DNA of 57,158 nucleotides from an uncultured Bacillota bacterium. GTDB lineage: Bacteria > Bacillota > Clostridia > Oscillospirales > Oscillospiraceae. The stretch spans positions 1-57,158 of the forward strand of contig CANSSJ010000006.1 of the NCBI GenBank assembly GCA_947649625.1. The letters run 5' to 3'. Positions within the stretch are counted from its first letter, which is position 1; the number at the start of each line of letters is the position of its first letter. The notes under the pieces were generated by a model. The model ran no database searches, was not told the origin of the DNA, and worked only from the letters and a program-made list of their open reading frames with translations. The position numbers were made by a program, and so were the translations under genes. Positions 41,790 through 49,924 of the stretch are shown here, in pieces.

Positions 41790-44414
41790 ATGCCGGAGAT
41801 CACCCCCATGATGCAGCAATATCTGGACATCAAGGCCCAGAACCCGGACTCCATCCTGTTTTTCCGGCTGGGGGACTTTTACGAGATGTTCAACGAGGAC
41901 GCCAAGCTGGTGTCCAAGGAGCTGGACCTGACCCTGACCACCCGGGACCGGAACAAGCCGGCGGACCAGCGCACCCCCATGTGCGGGGTGCCCTACCACT
42001 CCGCCGACAGCTACATCGCCCGGCTCATCGCCAAGGGCTACAAGATCGCCATCTGCGAGCAGACCGAGGACCCGGCCCTGGCCAAGGGGCTGGTGGACCG
42101 GGACATCATCCGGGTGGTGACGCCGGGGACGGTCATCGCCTCCTCCATGCTGGAGGACAGCAAAAACAACTACATCTGCGCCGTCTACGGCGACTCCGCC
42201 GCTTACGGCCTGTGCCTGTGCGACATTTCCACCGGCGAGGTGTACGCCTCCTCCTTCCCCACCAATGAGGAGGGCCTGGGCCACCTCCAGAATGAGCTGG
42301 CCCGGTTCCACCCCGCCGAGGCGGTGCTGTCCTCGGGAGCCTGGAACACCGACGGGCTGGTGGACTTTCTGAAACAGCGGCTGGACTGCCTGTGCGAGAA
42401 CGGGGGCGAGGCCCGGTTCCGCATCGGGGCGGCCCGCCCCCTGGCGGAGAAGCAGTTCAAAACCGGGCTGAACGACGTCCCGCCCCAGGACGAGGCGGCC
42501 ATTCAGGCCGCCGGGGGGCTGTTAGCCTACCTGTACGAGACCCAAAAGACCGATTTAAGCCACATCTCCGCCCTGACCTACTACACCGCCGGCCAGTTTA
42601 TGGAGCTGGACCTCACCGCCCGGCAGACCCTGGAGCTCACCGCCACCATGCGGGGCAAGGAGAAGCGGGGCTCCCTGCTGTGGGTGCTGGACAAGACCAA
42701 AACCGCTATGGGCGGGCGGCTGCTCCGGGGCTGGATGGAGCGGCCCCTCCTCTCCCCGGTGCAGATCGCCCGGCGGCAGCAGGGGGTGGCCGGCCTGGTG
42801 GAGGACGCCATCACCCGGGAGGAGTTATCTTTGGCCCTGCGGGAGGTCACCGACCTGGAGCGGCTGTCCGGCCGGGTGGTGTACGGCTCCGCCGGGAGCC
42901 GGGACTTGGCCGCCCTGTCCGCCGGGCTGGGGAGGCTGCCCCACATCCGAGAATTGCTGGACCACTGTCCCTCCCCCCTGCTCCGGGAGCTCCAGGGCCA
43001 GCTGGACGACCTGCCCCAGCTGCGCGGGCTGCTGGATTCCGCTCTCCGGGACGAGGACGACAAGCCTCTGCCCTTCTCCGTCCGGGAGGGAGGCTTCATC
43101 CGTCCCGGCTACAACCCCCAGGTGGACCAGCTGCGGGACCTGCTCACCAACGCCAACGGCCACATCATCGATATGGAGGTCAAAACCAAGGAGCAGACCG
43201 GCATCAAGAACATGAAAATCACCTCCAACAAGGTGTTCGGCTACTACATCGAGGTGGCCAAGGCCCAGACCGGGCTGGTGCCCGACCACTGGACCCGGAA
43301 GCAGACTACCGTCAACTCCGAGCGGTACATCTCCCCCGAGCTGAAGGAGCTGGAGCACGCCATTCTGTCCGCCCAGGAGCAGGTGACGGCGCTGGAGTAC
43401 CAGCTGTTCTGTGAGCTGAAACAGGCGGTGTGCGATCAGGTGGACCGGATCCAGAGGACCGCCGCCGCCCTGGCCCAGGTGGACGTGCTCCAGTCCTTCG
43501 CCGCCGTGGCCGCCGCCAACAACTACTGTATGCCCCAAGTGGACAACTCCGACGCGCTGACCATCGTGGAGGGGCGGCACCCCGTCGTCGAAAAGATGCT
43601 CAAAGGCACTCCCTTTGTCCCCAATGACACCCACATGGACGGCGGGGACGACCTGGCCGCCATCATCACCGGCCCCAACATGGCGGGCAAGTCCACCTAC
43701 ATGCGCCAGGTGGCCCTCATCGTCCTCATGGCCCAGATGGGCTCCTTTGTCCCCGCCCGCTCCGCCCGCATCGGGGTGGTGGACCGGGTGTTCACCCGCA
43801 TCGGGGCCAGCGACGATCTGGCCTCCGGCCAGTCCACCTTCATGGTGGAGATGACCGAGGTGGCCGCCCTGCTCAGCCACGCCACCCGCAAGTCTCTCCT
43901 CATCCTGGACGAGATCGGCCGGGGGACCTCCACCTACGACGGCATGGCCATCGCCCGGGCGGTGCTGGAGCACTGCGCCGACAAAAAGCGGCTGGGGGCC
44001 AAGACCCTCTTCGCCACCCACTACCACGAGCTCACCGCCCTGGAGGGGGAGATTTCCGGGGTGAAAAACTACAACATCGCCGCCAAAAAGCGGGGCAGCG
44101 ACGTGATTTTCCTGCGGAAGATCGTCCGGGGCGGGGCCGACCAGAGCTACGGCGTGGAGGTGGCCAAGCTGGCCGGGGTGCCCGACCGGGTGGTCCGCCG
44201 GGCCAGGGAGATTTTGGAGGAACTGGAGGCGGGGAACGTTCCCGTAGGGGCCGCCGCCCTCGGCGGCCCGTCCCCCGATGACAGCCAACTCTCCCTGGGC
44301 GACCTGGGCGGCGAGACCGCCCTGAAAAAACTGCGCATGACCGACGTGAACATCCTCACCCCCCTCGAGGCGCTGAACCTGCTGGCCGAGCTGAAACAGG
44401 ACCTGAACGGATGA
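41790..44414 (+). CDS. mutS: DNA mismatch repair protein MutS
   Basis: 874 residues, MutS1 form. The mismatch-binding domain has FFRLGDFYEMF (Phe-x-Glu wedge); later domains are the connector, the lever/clamp, and an ATPase with Walker A GPNMAGKSTYMRQ and Walker B LLILDEIGRGTSTYDG. Recognises mismatches and recruits MutL. AGAAGGA lies 6 bases before ATG. Residues ~818-827 (VGAAALGGPS) are encoded by one arm of the dispersed repeat, in the flexible linker before the C-terminal clamp helices. Confidence 0.96.
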   Translation: MPEITPMMQQYLDIKAQNPDSILFFRLGDFYEMFNEDAKLVSKELDLTLTTRDRNKPADQRTPMCGVPYHSADSYIARLIAKGYKIAICEQTEDPALAKGLVDRDIIRVVTPGTVIASSMLEDSKNNYICAVYGDSAAYGLCLCDISTGEVYASSFPTNEEGLGHLQNELARFHPAEAVLSSGAWNTDGLVDFLKQRLDCLCENGGEARFRIGAARPLAEKQFKTGLNDVPPQDEAAIQAAGGLLAYLYETQKTDLSHISALTYYTAGQFMELDLTARQTLELTATMRGKEKRGSLLWVLDKTKTAMGGRLLRGWMERPLLSPVQIARRQQGVAGLVEDAITREELSLALREVTDLERLSGRVVYGSAGSRDLAALSAGLGRLPHIRELLDHCPSPLLRELQGQLDDLPQLRGLLDSALRDEDDKPLPFSVREGGFIRPGYNPQVDQLRDLLTNANGHIIDMEVKTKEQTGIKNMKITSNKVFGYYIEVAKAQTGLVPDHWTRKQTTVNSERYISPELKELEHAILSAQEQVTALEYQLFCELKQAVCDQVDRIQRTAAALAQVDVLQSFAAVAAANNYCMPQVDNSDALTIVEGRHPVVEKMLKGTPFVPNDTHMDGGDDLAAIITGPNMAGKSTYMRQVALIVLMAQMGSFVPARSARIGVVDRVFTRIGASDDLASGQSTFMVEMTEVAALLSHATRKSLLILDEIGRGTSTYDGMAIARAVLEHCADKKRLGAKTLFATHYHELTALEGEISGVKNYNIAAKKRGSDVIFLRKIVRGGADQSYGVEVAKLAGVPDRVVRRAREILEELEAGNVPVGAAALGGPSPDDSQLSLGDLGGETALKKLRMTDVNILTPLEALNLLAELKQDLNG
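44243..44270. repeat. GTAGGGGCG repeat arm inside mutS (copy i)
   Basis: CGTAGGGGCCGCCGCCCTCG continuing into GCGGCCCG: same edge and inner palindrome as intergenic copies, but in frame, length preserving no stop. Confidence 0.8.
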
Positions 44415-44430
44415 TTTAGGAGGCTTCCAG

Positions 44431-45234
44431 ATGAAAAAACGACTTTTCCTTGTCCTCTGCCTGCTCCTCACCGCCTGTGGGCCCAAACCCGCCGAGCCTG
44501 TGGTGTTGGATTTGGACTACATCGCCGACACTCTCACGGCCAGCGGATACTTCCCCCAGCCCCTGGAGGCCCAGGACCCGGAGCTGGTGCCCGGCCTGCT
44601 CAGCCTCTACGAGGACCGGATCGAGGCCGACCCGAAGGACATCGCTCAGGCCCGGTTCACTATGTGCCTGGGGATGGTGGCCGATCAGTTCCTCCTGCTG
44701 GAGGGGACGGACGGCGAGGCGGCGGACCGGCTGGAGAAGGCCCTGACCACCTACGCGGAGGACCAGAGGTCCGCTTATGAGTTCTACGCCCCCGATCAAG
44801 CCGCCCGGATGGACGACCCCATTGTGGAGCGGCAGGGAAACTACCTGCTCTTCGCCGTAGGGAGCGACCGGGACGGGCTGGAGGAGCTGTGCGAAAAACT
44901 GATGGCCGGGGAGGCGGTGCAGCTGCCTGAATCGCCCCCGCGCCCGTCGGAGCCGGACACTTCCGTTCCCGACATCTCCGAACCTGACAGCTCCCAGCCG
45001 GAGCCGCCCGTCCCCCTGACACAGGAGGAGGTGGAGGCCGCCCGCCAGGCGGCGCTGGACTACTACGCTGGAACGGTGTTTCAGGTCCAGGAGCTGATCT
45101 ATGAGGAACAGGTCGGGAACATCGTCAGCTTTACCGTCCAATGCTCCAAGGGAGGCGTGAGGGTGGACCCGGACCGGACCATCTCCCTGGAGCGGCAGGA
45201 GGGCGTTTGGACCGTAGTTAACGAGGGGTATTGA
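44431..45234 (+). CDS. Lipoprotein of unknown function 1
   Basis: 267 residues with lipobox LCLLLTAC (Cys ~16), so tethered outside the membrane. A helical region (~20-160) is followed by a Pro/Ser/Asp-rich linker (SEPDTSVPDISEPDSSQPEP, ~170-190) and a small beta-rich C-terminal domain. Not recognised. 16 bases after mutS, and read with mutL; no role in repair is implied. Confidence 0.7.
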   Translation: MKKRLFLVLCLLLTACGPKPAEPVVLDLDYIADTLTASGYFPQPLEAQDPELVPGLLSLYEDRIEADPKDIAQARFTMCLGMVADQFLLLEGTDGEAADRLEKALTTYAEDQRSAYEFYAPDQAARMDDPIVERQGNYLLFAVGSDRDGLEELCEKLMAGEAVQLPESPPRPSEPDTSVPDISEPDSSQPEPPVPLTQEEVEAARQAALDYYAGTVFQVQELIYEEQVGNIVSFTVQCSKGGVRVDPDRTISLERQEGVWTVVNEGY

Positions 45235-45236
45235 CC

Positions 45237-45734
45237 ATGTATCTCCACACCCACTACTTCATGGACCTGCGCCGTCCGGCCAGCCGGCTGGAGATTGTCA
45301 ACATTGTGCTGTACGCGCTGGTTGTTGTCTTTTTGCTGATTGGCGGGCTGGGGATGCTGATTGCCCTCCCCATGCGCCACGGAGAGCCGGGTTTCTTCGC
45401 CCTGACCGGGCTTTTTCTCCTGCTCGCCGCCGTCCCCTGCACGGTGGTCGCCCAGCTTCAGGGGCGGCGGCGGGAGTGGCTGCGGTGCAGCGGCTTTCCG
45501 GTACAGGGGCAGATCGTCCAGGTGACGTACCACCGCTTTGTCAACTACGGCAACCAGCGCCACCCCTGGACCGTCTGGTGCGAATACCGCTATGAGGGAC
45601 AGACCTACACCGCCCGCAGCACCTATCTGTGGGACAGGCCGGCGGGACAGATAGCGAGGGTCTTCTTGGACCAGGAGCGGCCCGGTCAGGCCTGGGTGGA
45701 CCCGAAGTCACTGGAATATGATAAAACGAGGTAA
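45237..45734 (+). CDS. Membrane protein of unknown function (DUF3592-like)
   Basis: 165 residues. Two hydrophobic helices (~22-45, ~55-75), then a soluble domain with VQGQIVQVTYHRFVNYG..HPWTVWCEYRYEGQTYTARS, a pattern like the extracytoplasmic beta domain of DUF3592 proteins. ATG at 45237 follows the lipoprotein stop by 2 bases; no clear ribosome site, so coupling is likely. It ends 3 bases before mutL. Confidence 0.55.
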   Translation: MYLHTHYFMDLRRPASRLEIVNIVLYALVVVFLLIGGLGMLIALPMRHGEPGFFALTGLFLLLAAVPCTVVAQLQGRRREWLRCSGFPVQGQIVQVTYHRFVNYGNQRHPWTVWCEYRYEGQTYTARSTYLWDRPAGQIARVFLDQERPGQAWVDPKSLEYDKTR

Positions 45735-45737
45735 ACT

Positions 45738-47699
45738 ATGCCAAACATTCAAGTATTAGACCCCCATGTGGCCGACCTCATCGCCGCCGGCGAGGTGGTG
45801 GAGCGGCCGGCCTCCGTGGCCAAGGAGCTGATGGAGAACGCTATCGACGCCGGGGCGTCCACGGTGACGGTGGAGATATCCCACGGCGGCTTGACCTTCC
45901 TCCGGGTGACCGACGACGGGCGGGGCATCCCGGCCTCTGAGCTGAAAACCGCCTTTCTCCGCCACGCCACCAGCAAGCTGCGCACCGAGTACGACCTGGA
46001 GGCCATCGGCACCCTGGGCTTTCGGGGGGAGGCCCTGGCGGCCATCGCCGCCGTCTCCCGGGTGGAGGTGCTCACCCGCACCGCCGAGGCCGAATTGGGG
46101 GCCTCCCTGGCCCTGGAGGGGGGCGCACCCGGCCCGGTGGAGGAGGCGGGCTGTCCCCTGGGCACCACGATGGTGGTGCGGGACCTGTTCTTCAACACCC
46201 CGGCGAGGCTGAAATTCATGAAAAAAGACGCCGCCGAAGGCGCCGCCGTTTTCGCTGTTGTTCAAAGAGTGGCCCTGTCCCACCCGGAGGTCAGCGTGAA
46301 GTTCATCCGGGACGGCAAACAGGAGCTGCTCACCCCCGGGGACGGCCAGCTGAAAAGCGCCGTCTACGCCGTGCTGGGCCGGGAGCTGGCCCTGGGCTTC
46401 CGGGAGGTGAAAGCCGCCGGGGAGGATATGTCGGTGACTGGCTTTGTGTCCATGCCCGCCTGCTGCCGGGCCAGCCGGAGCTGGCAGTTCTTCTTCGTCA
46501 ACGGGAGGCAGGTGAAGTCCCCCCTGATGATGTCCGCATTGGAGGAGGCCTATAAGAACCAGAAGATGGTGGGCAAATTCCCCGGCTGCGTCCTCCATTT
46601 GCAGACCAAGCTCAACGCCGTGGACGTGAACGTCCACCCCGCCAAGACAGAGGTAAAATTCGGCGCCGAGCGGGCGGTGTTCTCCAACCTGTACCACGCC
46701 GTCCTCTCCGCCCTGGAGGGGGACACCTCCCACCCCCAGGCGGTGCTGAAAAACACAGAGATCGCCGGAGTGAGGAAGCAGGACACGGTCACAGAGAACC
46801 AGATGCGGATTCCTGTAGGGGCGGCCGCCCTCGGCCGCCCGCAGGTCAGCGCTCCGCCTCTTGAGAGTGGGCCGGCGAGGGCGCCGGCCCCTACCGGGGT
46901 CCTCCCCACCGTGGTCCGTGTCCACGACAGCACCTATACGCCGCCGGCCAGACCGGCAGTGCCTGCGATCTCTCAGCCTGCTCCGGCAGGTCCAGGCCCG
47001 GTCGAGACGCAGCCGCCAAAGGTCTCCGCCGCCCAAACCGGAGCCCAGCGAAGCGGGTCCGGTTTGGAGAGGAGGCGCAACGAAGCGGAGCGGATATCCG
47101 GCGGCAGCCGGATGGAGCAGAGCGAAGTTTGTGCCGACGACGCCTGGCGGGTGGCCGGAGAGGTCCTCAATACCTACATCATTGTGGAGCGGGGGGACAC
47201 AGTCTACCTCATCGACAAGCACGCCGCCCACGAGCGGATGAATTTCGACCGGATGAAGGCGGCGGGCTACGACCCCATGGCACAGACCCTGCTCACCCCG
47301 GCCATCTGCCGGCTGTCCCCGGCCCAGCGGGAGGTCCTGCTGGCCCAGCGGGCGCTGCTGGAGGAGTTCGGCTTTCAGGTGGACGAGCTGGGGGCGGACC
47401 TGGCGGTGCGGCAGGCCCCCTTCGATGTGGACGCGGGGGACATCCCCGCCGCTCTGGAGGAGCTGGCCGTGCGGCTGCTCACCACAGGGAGCGCCGACCC
47501 TGCCGCCGCCAGGGACGAGCTGCTGCACACCATGGCCTGCAAGGCGGCTATCAAGGGGGGCTGGCACACCAGTCCCCAGGAGCTGGAGCGGGTGGCCGGG
47601 GCCGTCATGTCGGGACAGGTGAAGTACTGCCCTCACGGCCGGCCGGTGGCGATCACACTGACTAAAAAGGAGCTGGAAAAGCAGTTCAAGCGGGCGTGA
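45738..47699 (+). CDS. mutL: DNA mismatch repair protein MutL with repeat-built linker
   Basis: 653 residues. GHKL ATPase N-terminal domain: KELMENAIDAGA, DDGRGIP, RHATSKL and GFRGEALAAI. The C-terminal endonuclease domain has DKHAAHERMNFD (a variant of DQHA..E), ACKAAIKGG and CPHGRP, so nicking activity is likely. The linker (~residues 340-470) contains a two-armed copy of the dispersed repeat (VGAAALGRPQVS ... GPARAPAPTG) and further repetitive Pro/Ala/Ser text. The last 14 bases overlap the convergent small gene at 47686. Confidence 0.95.
   Translation: MPNIQVLDPHVADLIAAGEVVERPASVAKELMENAIDAGASTVTVEISHGGLTFLRVTDDGRGIPASELKTAFLRHATSKLRTEYDLEAIGTLGFRGEALAAIAAVSRVEVLTRTAEAELGASLALEGGAPGPVEEAGCPLGTTMVVRDLFFNTPARLKFMKKDAAEGAAVFAVVQRVALSHPEVSVKFIRDGKQELLTPGDGQLKSAVYAVLGRELALGFREVKAAGEDMSVTGFVSMPACCRASRSWQFFFVNGRQVKSPLMMSALEEAYKNQKMVGKFPGCVLHLQTKLNAVDVNVHPAKTEVKFGAERAVFSNLYHAVLSALEGDTSHPQAVLKNTEIAGVRKQDTVTENQMRIPVGAAALGRPQVSAPPLESGPARAPAPTGVLPTVVRVHDSTYTPPARPAVPAISQPAPAGPGPVETQPPKVSAAQTGAQRSGSGLERRRNEAERISGGSRMEQSEVCADDAWRVAGEVLNTYIIVERGDTVYLIDKHAAHERMNFDRMKAAGYDPMAQTLLTPAICRLSPAQREVLLAQRALLEEFGFQVDELGADLAVRQAPFDVDAGDIPAALEELAVRLLTTGSADPAAARDELLHTMACKAAIKGGWHTSPQELERVAGAVMSGQVKYCPHGRPVAITLTKKELEKQFKRA
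46814..46896. repeat. GTAGGGGCG repeat, both arms, inside mutL (copy j)
   Basis: TGTAGGGGCGGCCGCCCTCG and GCGAGGGCGCCGGCCCCTAC form the edges. The frame stays open across ~83 bases, coding for linker residues ~359-386. Confidence 0.8.
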
Positions 47700-47937
47700 G
47701 GGCCTCCAGCATAAGCCGGATACCCAAGGAGAAGCCTTTCTGGAAGTATAAAAATTTCCGCAGCTCCTCCCGCTTGTCCTCCAGCTCCAGAAAATGCTCC
47801 ATGAATTCATCGCCGAACATCTTGTGCACCTTGTCCCGCTCGGCCCACAGCTTTTTATCTACCTCCCGCAGTGATTTGTTCGGCTCCAGGGCAGTATCAT
47901 AGTCTCCACTGTATAATTGATAGAGCAAGCTGTCCAT
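47686..47937 (-). CDS. Small helical protein, DUF6809-like (module 2)
   Basis: 83 residues, charged, helical, ending QKGFSLGIRLMLEALTPA. The GF..G.RLMLEAL ending is shared with the module 1 protein at 27063. GGAGGTG lies 6 bases before the ATG. Divergent from the XRE gene at 48018; its 3' end overlaps the mutL 3' end by 14 bases. Function unknown. Two such pairs in one window argue for a recurring mobile or regulatory unit. Confidence 0.65.
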   Translation of the reverse strand: MDSLLYQLYSGDYDTALEPNKSLREVDKKLWAERDKVHKMFGDEFMEHFLELEDKREELRKFLYFQKGFSLGIRLMLEALTPA

Positions 47938-47956
47938 ATCTGCACCTCCAAAGTAT

Positions 47957-48000
47957 ACTTTGCTATTAGCAAGGTATGTTATATCCACTAATAGCAAAGT
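47957..48000. promoter_or_regulatory. 13-bp perfect inverted repeat, XRE operator candidate (module 2)
   Basis: ACTTTGCTATTAG (47957-47969) and CTAATAGCAAAGT (47988-48000). The left arm extends to the symmetric TTGCTATTAGCAA. Position equals that of the module 1 operator, but the sequence differs, so each XRE protein has its own site. Promoter boxes here are not clear. Confidence 0.8.
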
Positions 48001-48017
48001 TGTCAAGGGGGACTTTT

Positions 48018-48260
48018 ATGTTTGACCACAGTCTATTCGGAAAACGGCTGCTGGAAGTCCGGACCGTCAGCGGAGAAAAGCAGCCCGCTCTTGCTGAAGT
48101 ACTGGACGTATCTGTTACACAGATCAGTGAAATAGAAAATGGCAAAAAAGGAACAACTTTGCCAAGGCTCGCTTTGATCTGCCAGCACTACAACGTCTCC
48201 GCCGACTATCTGCTGGGGCTCACCGACGAGCCGAAGCCCTACAAGCGGAAGAAAAATTGA
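48018..48260 (+). CDS. Small XRE-family repressor (module 2)
   Basis: 80 residues, a single helix-turn-helix: GEKQPALAEVLDVSVTQISEIENGKKG, then LALICQHYNVSADYLLGLTDEPKP, near-identical in that block to the module 1 XRE protein. Basic tail YKRKKN. AAGGGGGA lies 5 bases before ATG. The inverted repeat immediately upstream makes self-repression likely. Confidence 0.85.
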   Translation: MFDHSLFGKRLLEVRTVSGEKQPALAEVLDVSVTQISEIENGKKGTTLPRLALICQHYNVSADYLLGLTDEPKPYKRKKN

Positions 48261-48284
48261 AAACAAAAATTTCTCCATAACCTC

Positions 48285-48314
48285 TTGCATACTCCGGGGC
48301 GGCTGTGGTATAAT
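48285..48314 (+). promoter_or_regulatory. Promoter of small RNA B
   Basis: TTGCAT (48285-48290), 18-base spacer, TATAAT (48309-48314). No coding frame with a ribosome site follows. Confidence 0.75.
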
Positions 48315-48320
48315 AACCTC

Positions 48321-48400
48321 AGCCGATAAGATGACTTGTTCCGTCTGTGGGTTTCACAGACGAACCCCCGGAGAGTTGCAGCTCTCCGGGGGTTCTTTTT
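48321..48400 (+). ncRNA. Putative antitoxin small RNA B
   Basis: About 80 nt. Hairpin 1: CGTCTGTG/CACAGACG (48342-48349 with 48355-48362) with loop GGTTT. Hairpin 2 is a strong terminator, GAACCCCCGGAGAG/CTCTCCGGGGGTTC (48362-48375 with 48382-48395), then TTTTT. GGGTTTCAC (48349-48357) is repeated directly at 48503-48511, where on the other strand it reads GTGAAACCC, adjoining the toxin Shine-Dalgarno. The loop can therefore pair with the toxin mRNA at its ribosome site, as in par/Fst-type systems. RNA production is inferred. Confidence 0.72.
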
Positions 48401-48404
48401 GGGC

Positions 48405-48500
48405 TTACCGTCTTCCGCTGTGTCCATCAAGCCACTTGCAAATGCAAAAGCCGATCACATTTGCCACGATGGACACGATTAAATTGATGGCTTGCTCCAT
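48405..48500 (-). CDS. Putative type I toxin peptide B
   Basis: 31 residues: MEQAINLIVSIVANVIGFCI then CKWLDGHSGRR. One hydrophobic helix followed by a CKWLD and basic tail; similar tiny membrane peptides with an ICKWLD end recur in clostridial genomes (from memory). Excellent ribosome site AAGGAGGTG, 8 bases before ATG. The stop lies 5 bases from the end of the convergent small RNA. The size, topology and partner RNA fit a type I membrane toxin; toxicity is not shown. Confidence 0.7.
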   Translation of the reverse strand: MEQAINLIVSIVANVIGFCICKWLDGHSGRR

Positions 48501-48554
48501 AGGGGTTTCACCTCCTTCCCTTTAAACAGGGCAAGGGCAGAAGGCGGCACCGCA

Positions 48555-48583
48555 ATCATACCACATTTCGACAATATCTGCAA
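48555..48583 (-). promoter_or_regulatory. Promoter of toxin B mRNA
   Basis: Minus strand: TTGCAG (48578-48583), 17-base spacer, TATGAT (48555-48560). Its -35 box lies beside the miaA ribosome site, so the two genes are divergent and closely packed. Confidence 0.7.
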
Positions 48584-48595
48584 GGAGGCGAAGCC

Positions 48596-49537
48596 ATGCC
48601 CCCAAAGATCCTGGTCATCACCGGCCCCACGGCATCGGGAAAAACCGCTCTGGCCGTGGAGCTGGCCAAGCGCCGTAACGGCGAGGTGGTGTCGGCGGAC
48701 TCCATGCAGATCTACCGCCGCATGGACATCGGCACGGCCAAGCCCACAGTGGAGGAGATGGGGGGCATCCCCCACCACATGATCGACGTGGCCGACCCGG
48801 AGGAGGATTTCTCCGTGGCCCGGTACGTGGACATGGCGGCGGCCTGTGTGGAGGACGTGCTGTCCCGGGGCAGGCTGCCCATCCTGGCGGGGGGGACGGG
48901 GTTGTATATTGACTCGCTGCTCTCCGGCCGGACCTTTGCCGCCTTCGACGAGGCCAGCCCTCTGCGGGCCGACCTGGAGGAGCGGTACCACAAAGAGGGG
49001 GGCGAGGCCCTGCTGGCCGAACTGGCCCGTGTGGACCCGGAGTCCGCCGCCCGCCTCCACCCCAACGATGCCAAGCGGATCGTCCGGGCACTGGAGGTCT
49101 TCCTCACCACCGGCAAAACTATCACAGAGCACAACAACGAGACCAGGGCTCTGCCCCTCCGGTACGACGCCCTCACCCTCACCCTGGACTTTGAACGCCG
49201 GGAGGACATGTGGGACCGCATCGACCGCCGGGTGGACCGGATGATGGAGGCCGGCCTGGCGGAGGAGGTCCGGGCTCTGCTGGACAGCGGCGTGCCGGCC
49301 CGGTGCACCGCCATGCAGGCCATCGGCTACAAGGAGATGGCCGCGGCGATCCGGGGAGACGGGGACATCCAGGCGGCAGCGGATGAGATCAAGCTGCGGT
49401 CCCGGCAGTACGCCAAGCGCCAGCGCACCTGGTTCCGGCGCAATTTGGAGGCAAAAAAACTCTTTTGGGGGCCTGTCCCGGTTTTTGCGGACGTGTTACA
49501 GCGTTCGACAGCATATCTGGAAGAATTTGGTATATGA
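48596..49537 (+). CDS. miaA: tRNA dimethylallyltransferase
   Basis: 313 residues. Adds dimethylallyl to A37 of UNN-reading tRNAs, making the substrate for MiaB. Motifs: ITGPTASGKTALA (P-loop), SADSMQIYRRMDIGTAKP, HHMIDV, GGTGLYI and the C-terminal RQYAKRQRTWFR. AAGGAGGCG precedes ATG. Separated from mutL by the accessory insert. Confidence 0.96.
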   Translation: MPPKILVITGPTASGKTALAVELAKRRNGEVVSADSMQIYRRMDIGTAKPTVEEMGGIPHHMIDVADPEEDFSVARYVDMAAACVEDVLSRGRLPILAGGTGLYIDSLLSGRTFAAFDEASPLRADLEERYHKEGGEALLAELARVDPESAARLHPNDAKRIVRALEVFLTTGKTITEHNNETRALPLRYDALTLTLDFERREDMWDRIDRRVDRMMEAGLAEEVRALLDSGVPARCTAMQAIGYKEMAAAIRGDGDIQAAADEIKLRSRQYAKRQRTWFRRNLEAKKLFWGPVPVFADVLQRSTAYLEEFGI

Positions 49538-49593
49538 TAGTGCCATTCAGGCAGGCCCGTCCTGTCTAACAGAAAGAAGAGGTGCTACATATC

Positions 49594-49836
49594 ATGACAA
49601 CCACCACAAAGGCCAACAACCTCCAGGAGATCTTCCTCACTCAGGCCCGGCGGGAGCGCCGGCCGGTCACCATGTTTCTGATGAACGGCTTCCAGATGCG
49701 GGGCCATATCACCGGCTTCGACGCGTTCACCGTCATCCTCACCAGCGACGGCAAGCAGCAGGTCATCTACAAGCACGCCATTTCCACCATTGTCCCCGAG
49801 CGCCCTGTGCCCCTGACGGAGGAGGGCATGGAGTAG
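49594..49836 (+). CDS. hfq: RNA chaperone Hfq
   Basis: 80 residues, hexameric Sm-like protein. Sm1: [23 protein letters not shown]; Sm2: [14 protein letters not shown] (YKHA is diagnostic). Rim and proximal-face residues are conserved. AGAGGTG lies before the ATG at 49594. The stop codon TAG belongs to the edge of a dispersed repeat. Hfq follows miaA as in many bacteria; whether it acts on the small RNAs in this window is open. Confidence 0.95.
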   Translation: MTTTTKANNLQEIFLTQARRERRPVTMFLMNGFQMRGHITGFDAFTVILTSDGKQQVIYKHAISTIVPERPVPLTEEGME

Positions 49837-49900
49837 GGGGCGGCGCCTCGCCGCCCCGCCCGTTAAGCAGAACGGGCCGCCGAAGGCGGCGGCCCCTACG
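49833..49900. repeat. Dispersed GTAGGGGCG palindromic repeat (copy k)
   Basis: GTAGGGGGCGGCG-CCT-CGCCGCCCC and GGGCCGCCGAAGGCGGC-GGCCCCTACG arms with a 12-base middle. Its TAG edge ends hfq. Confidence 0.82.
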
Positions 49901-49924
49901 GAAGCAACGAAAGAGAGAACCCCT

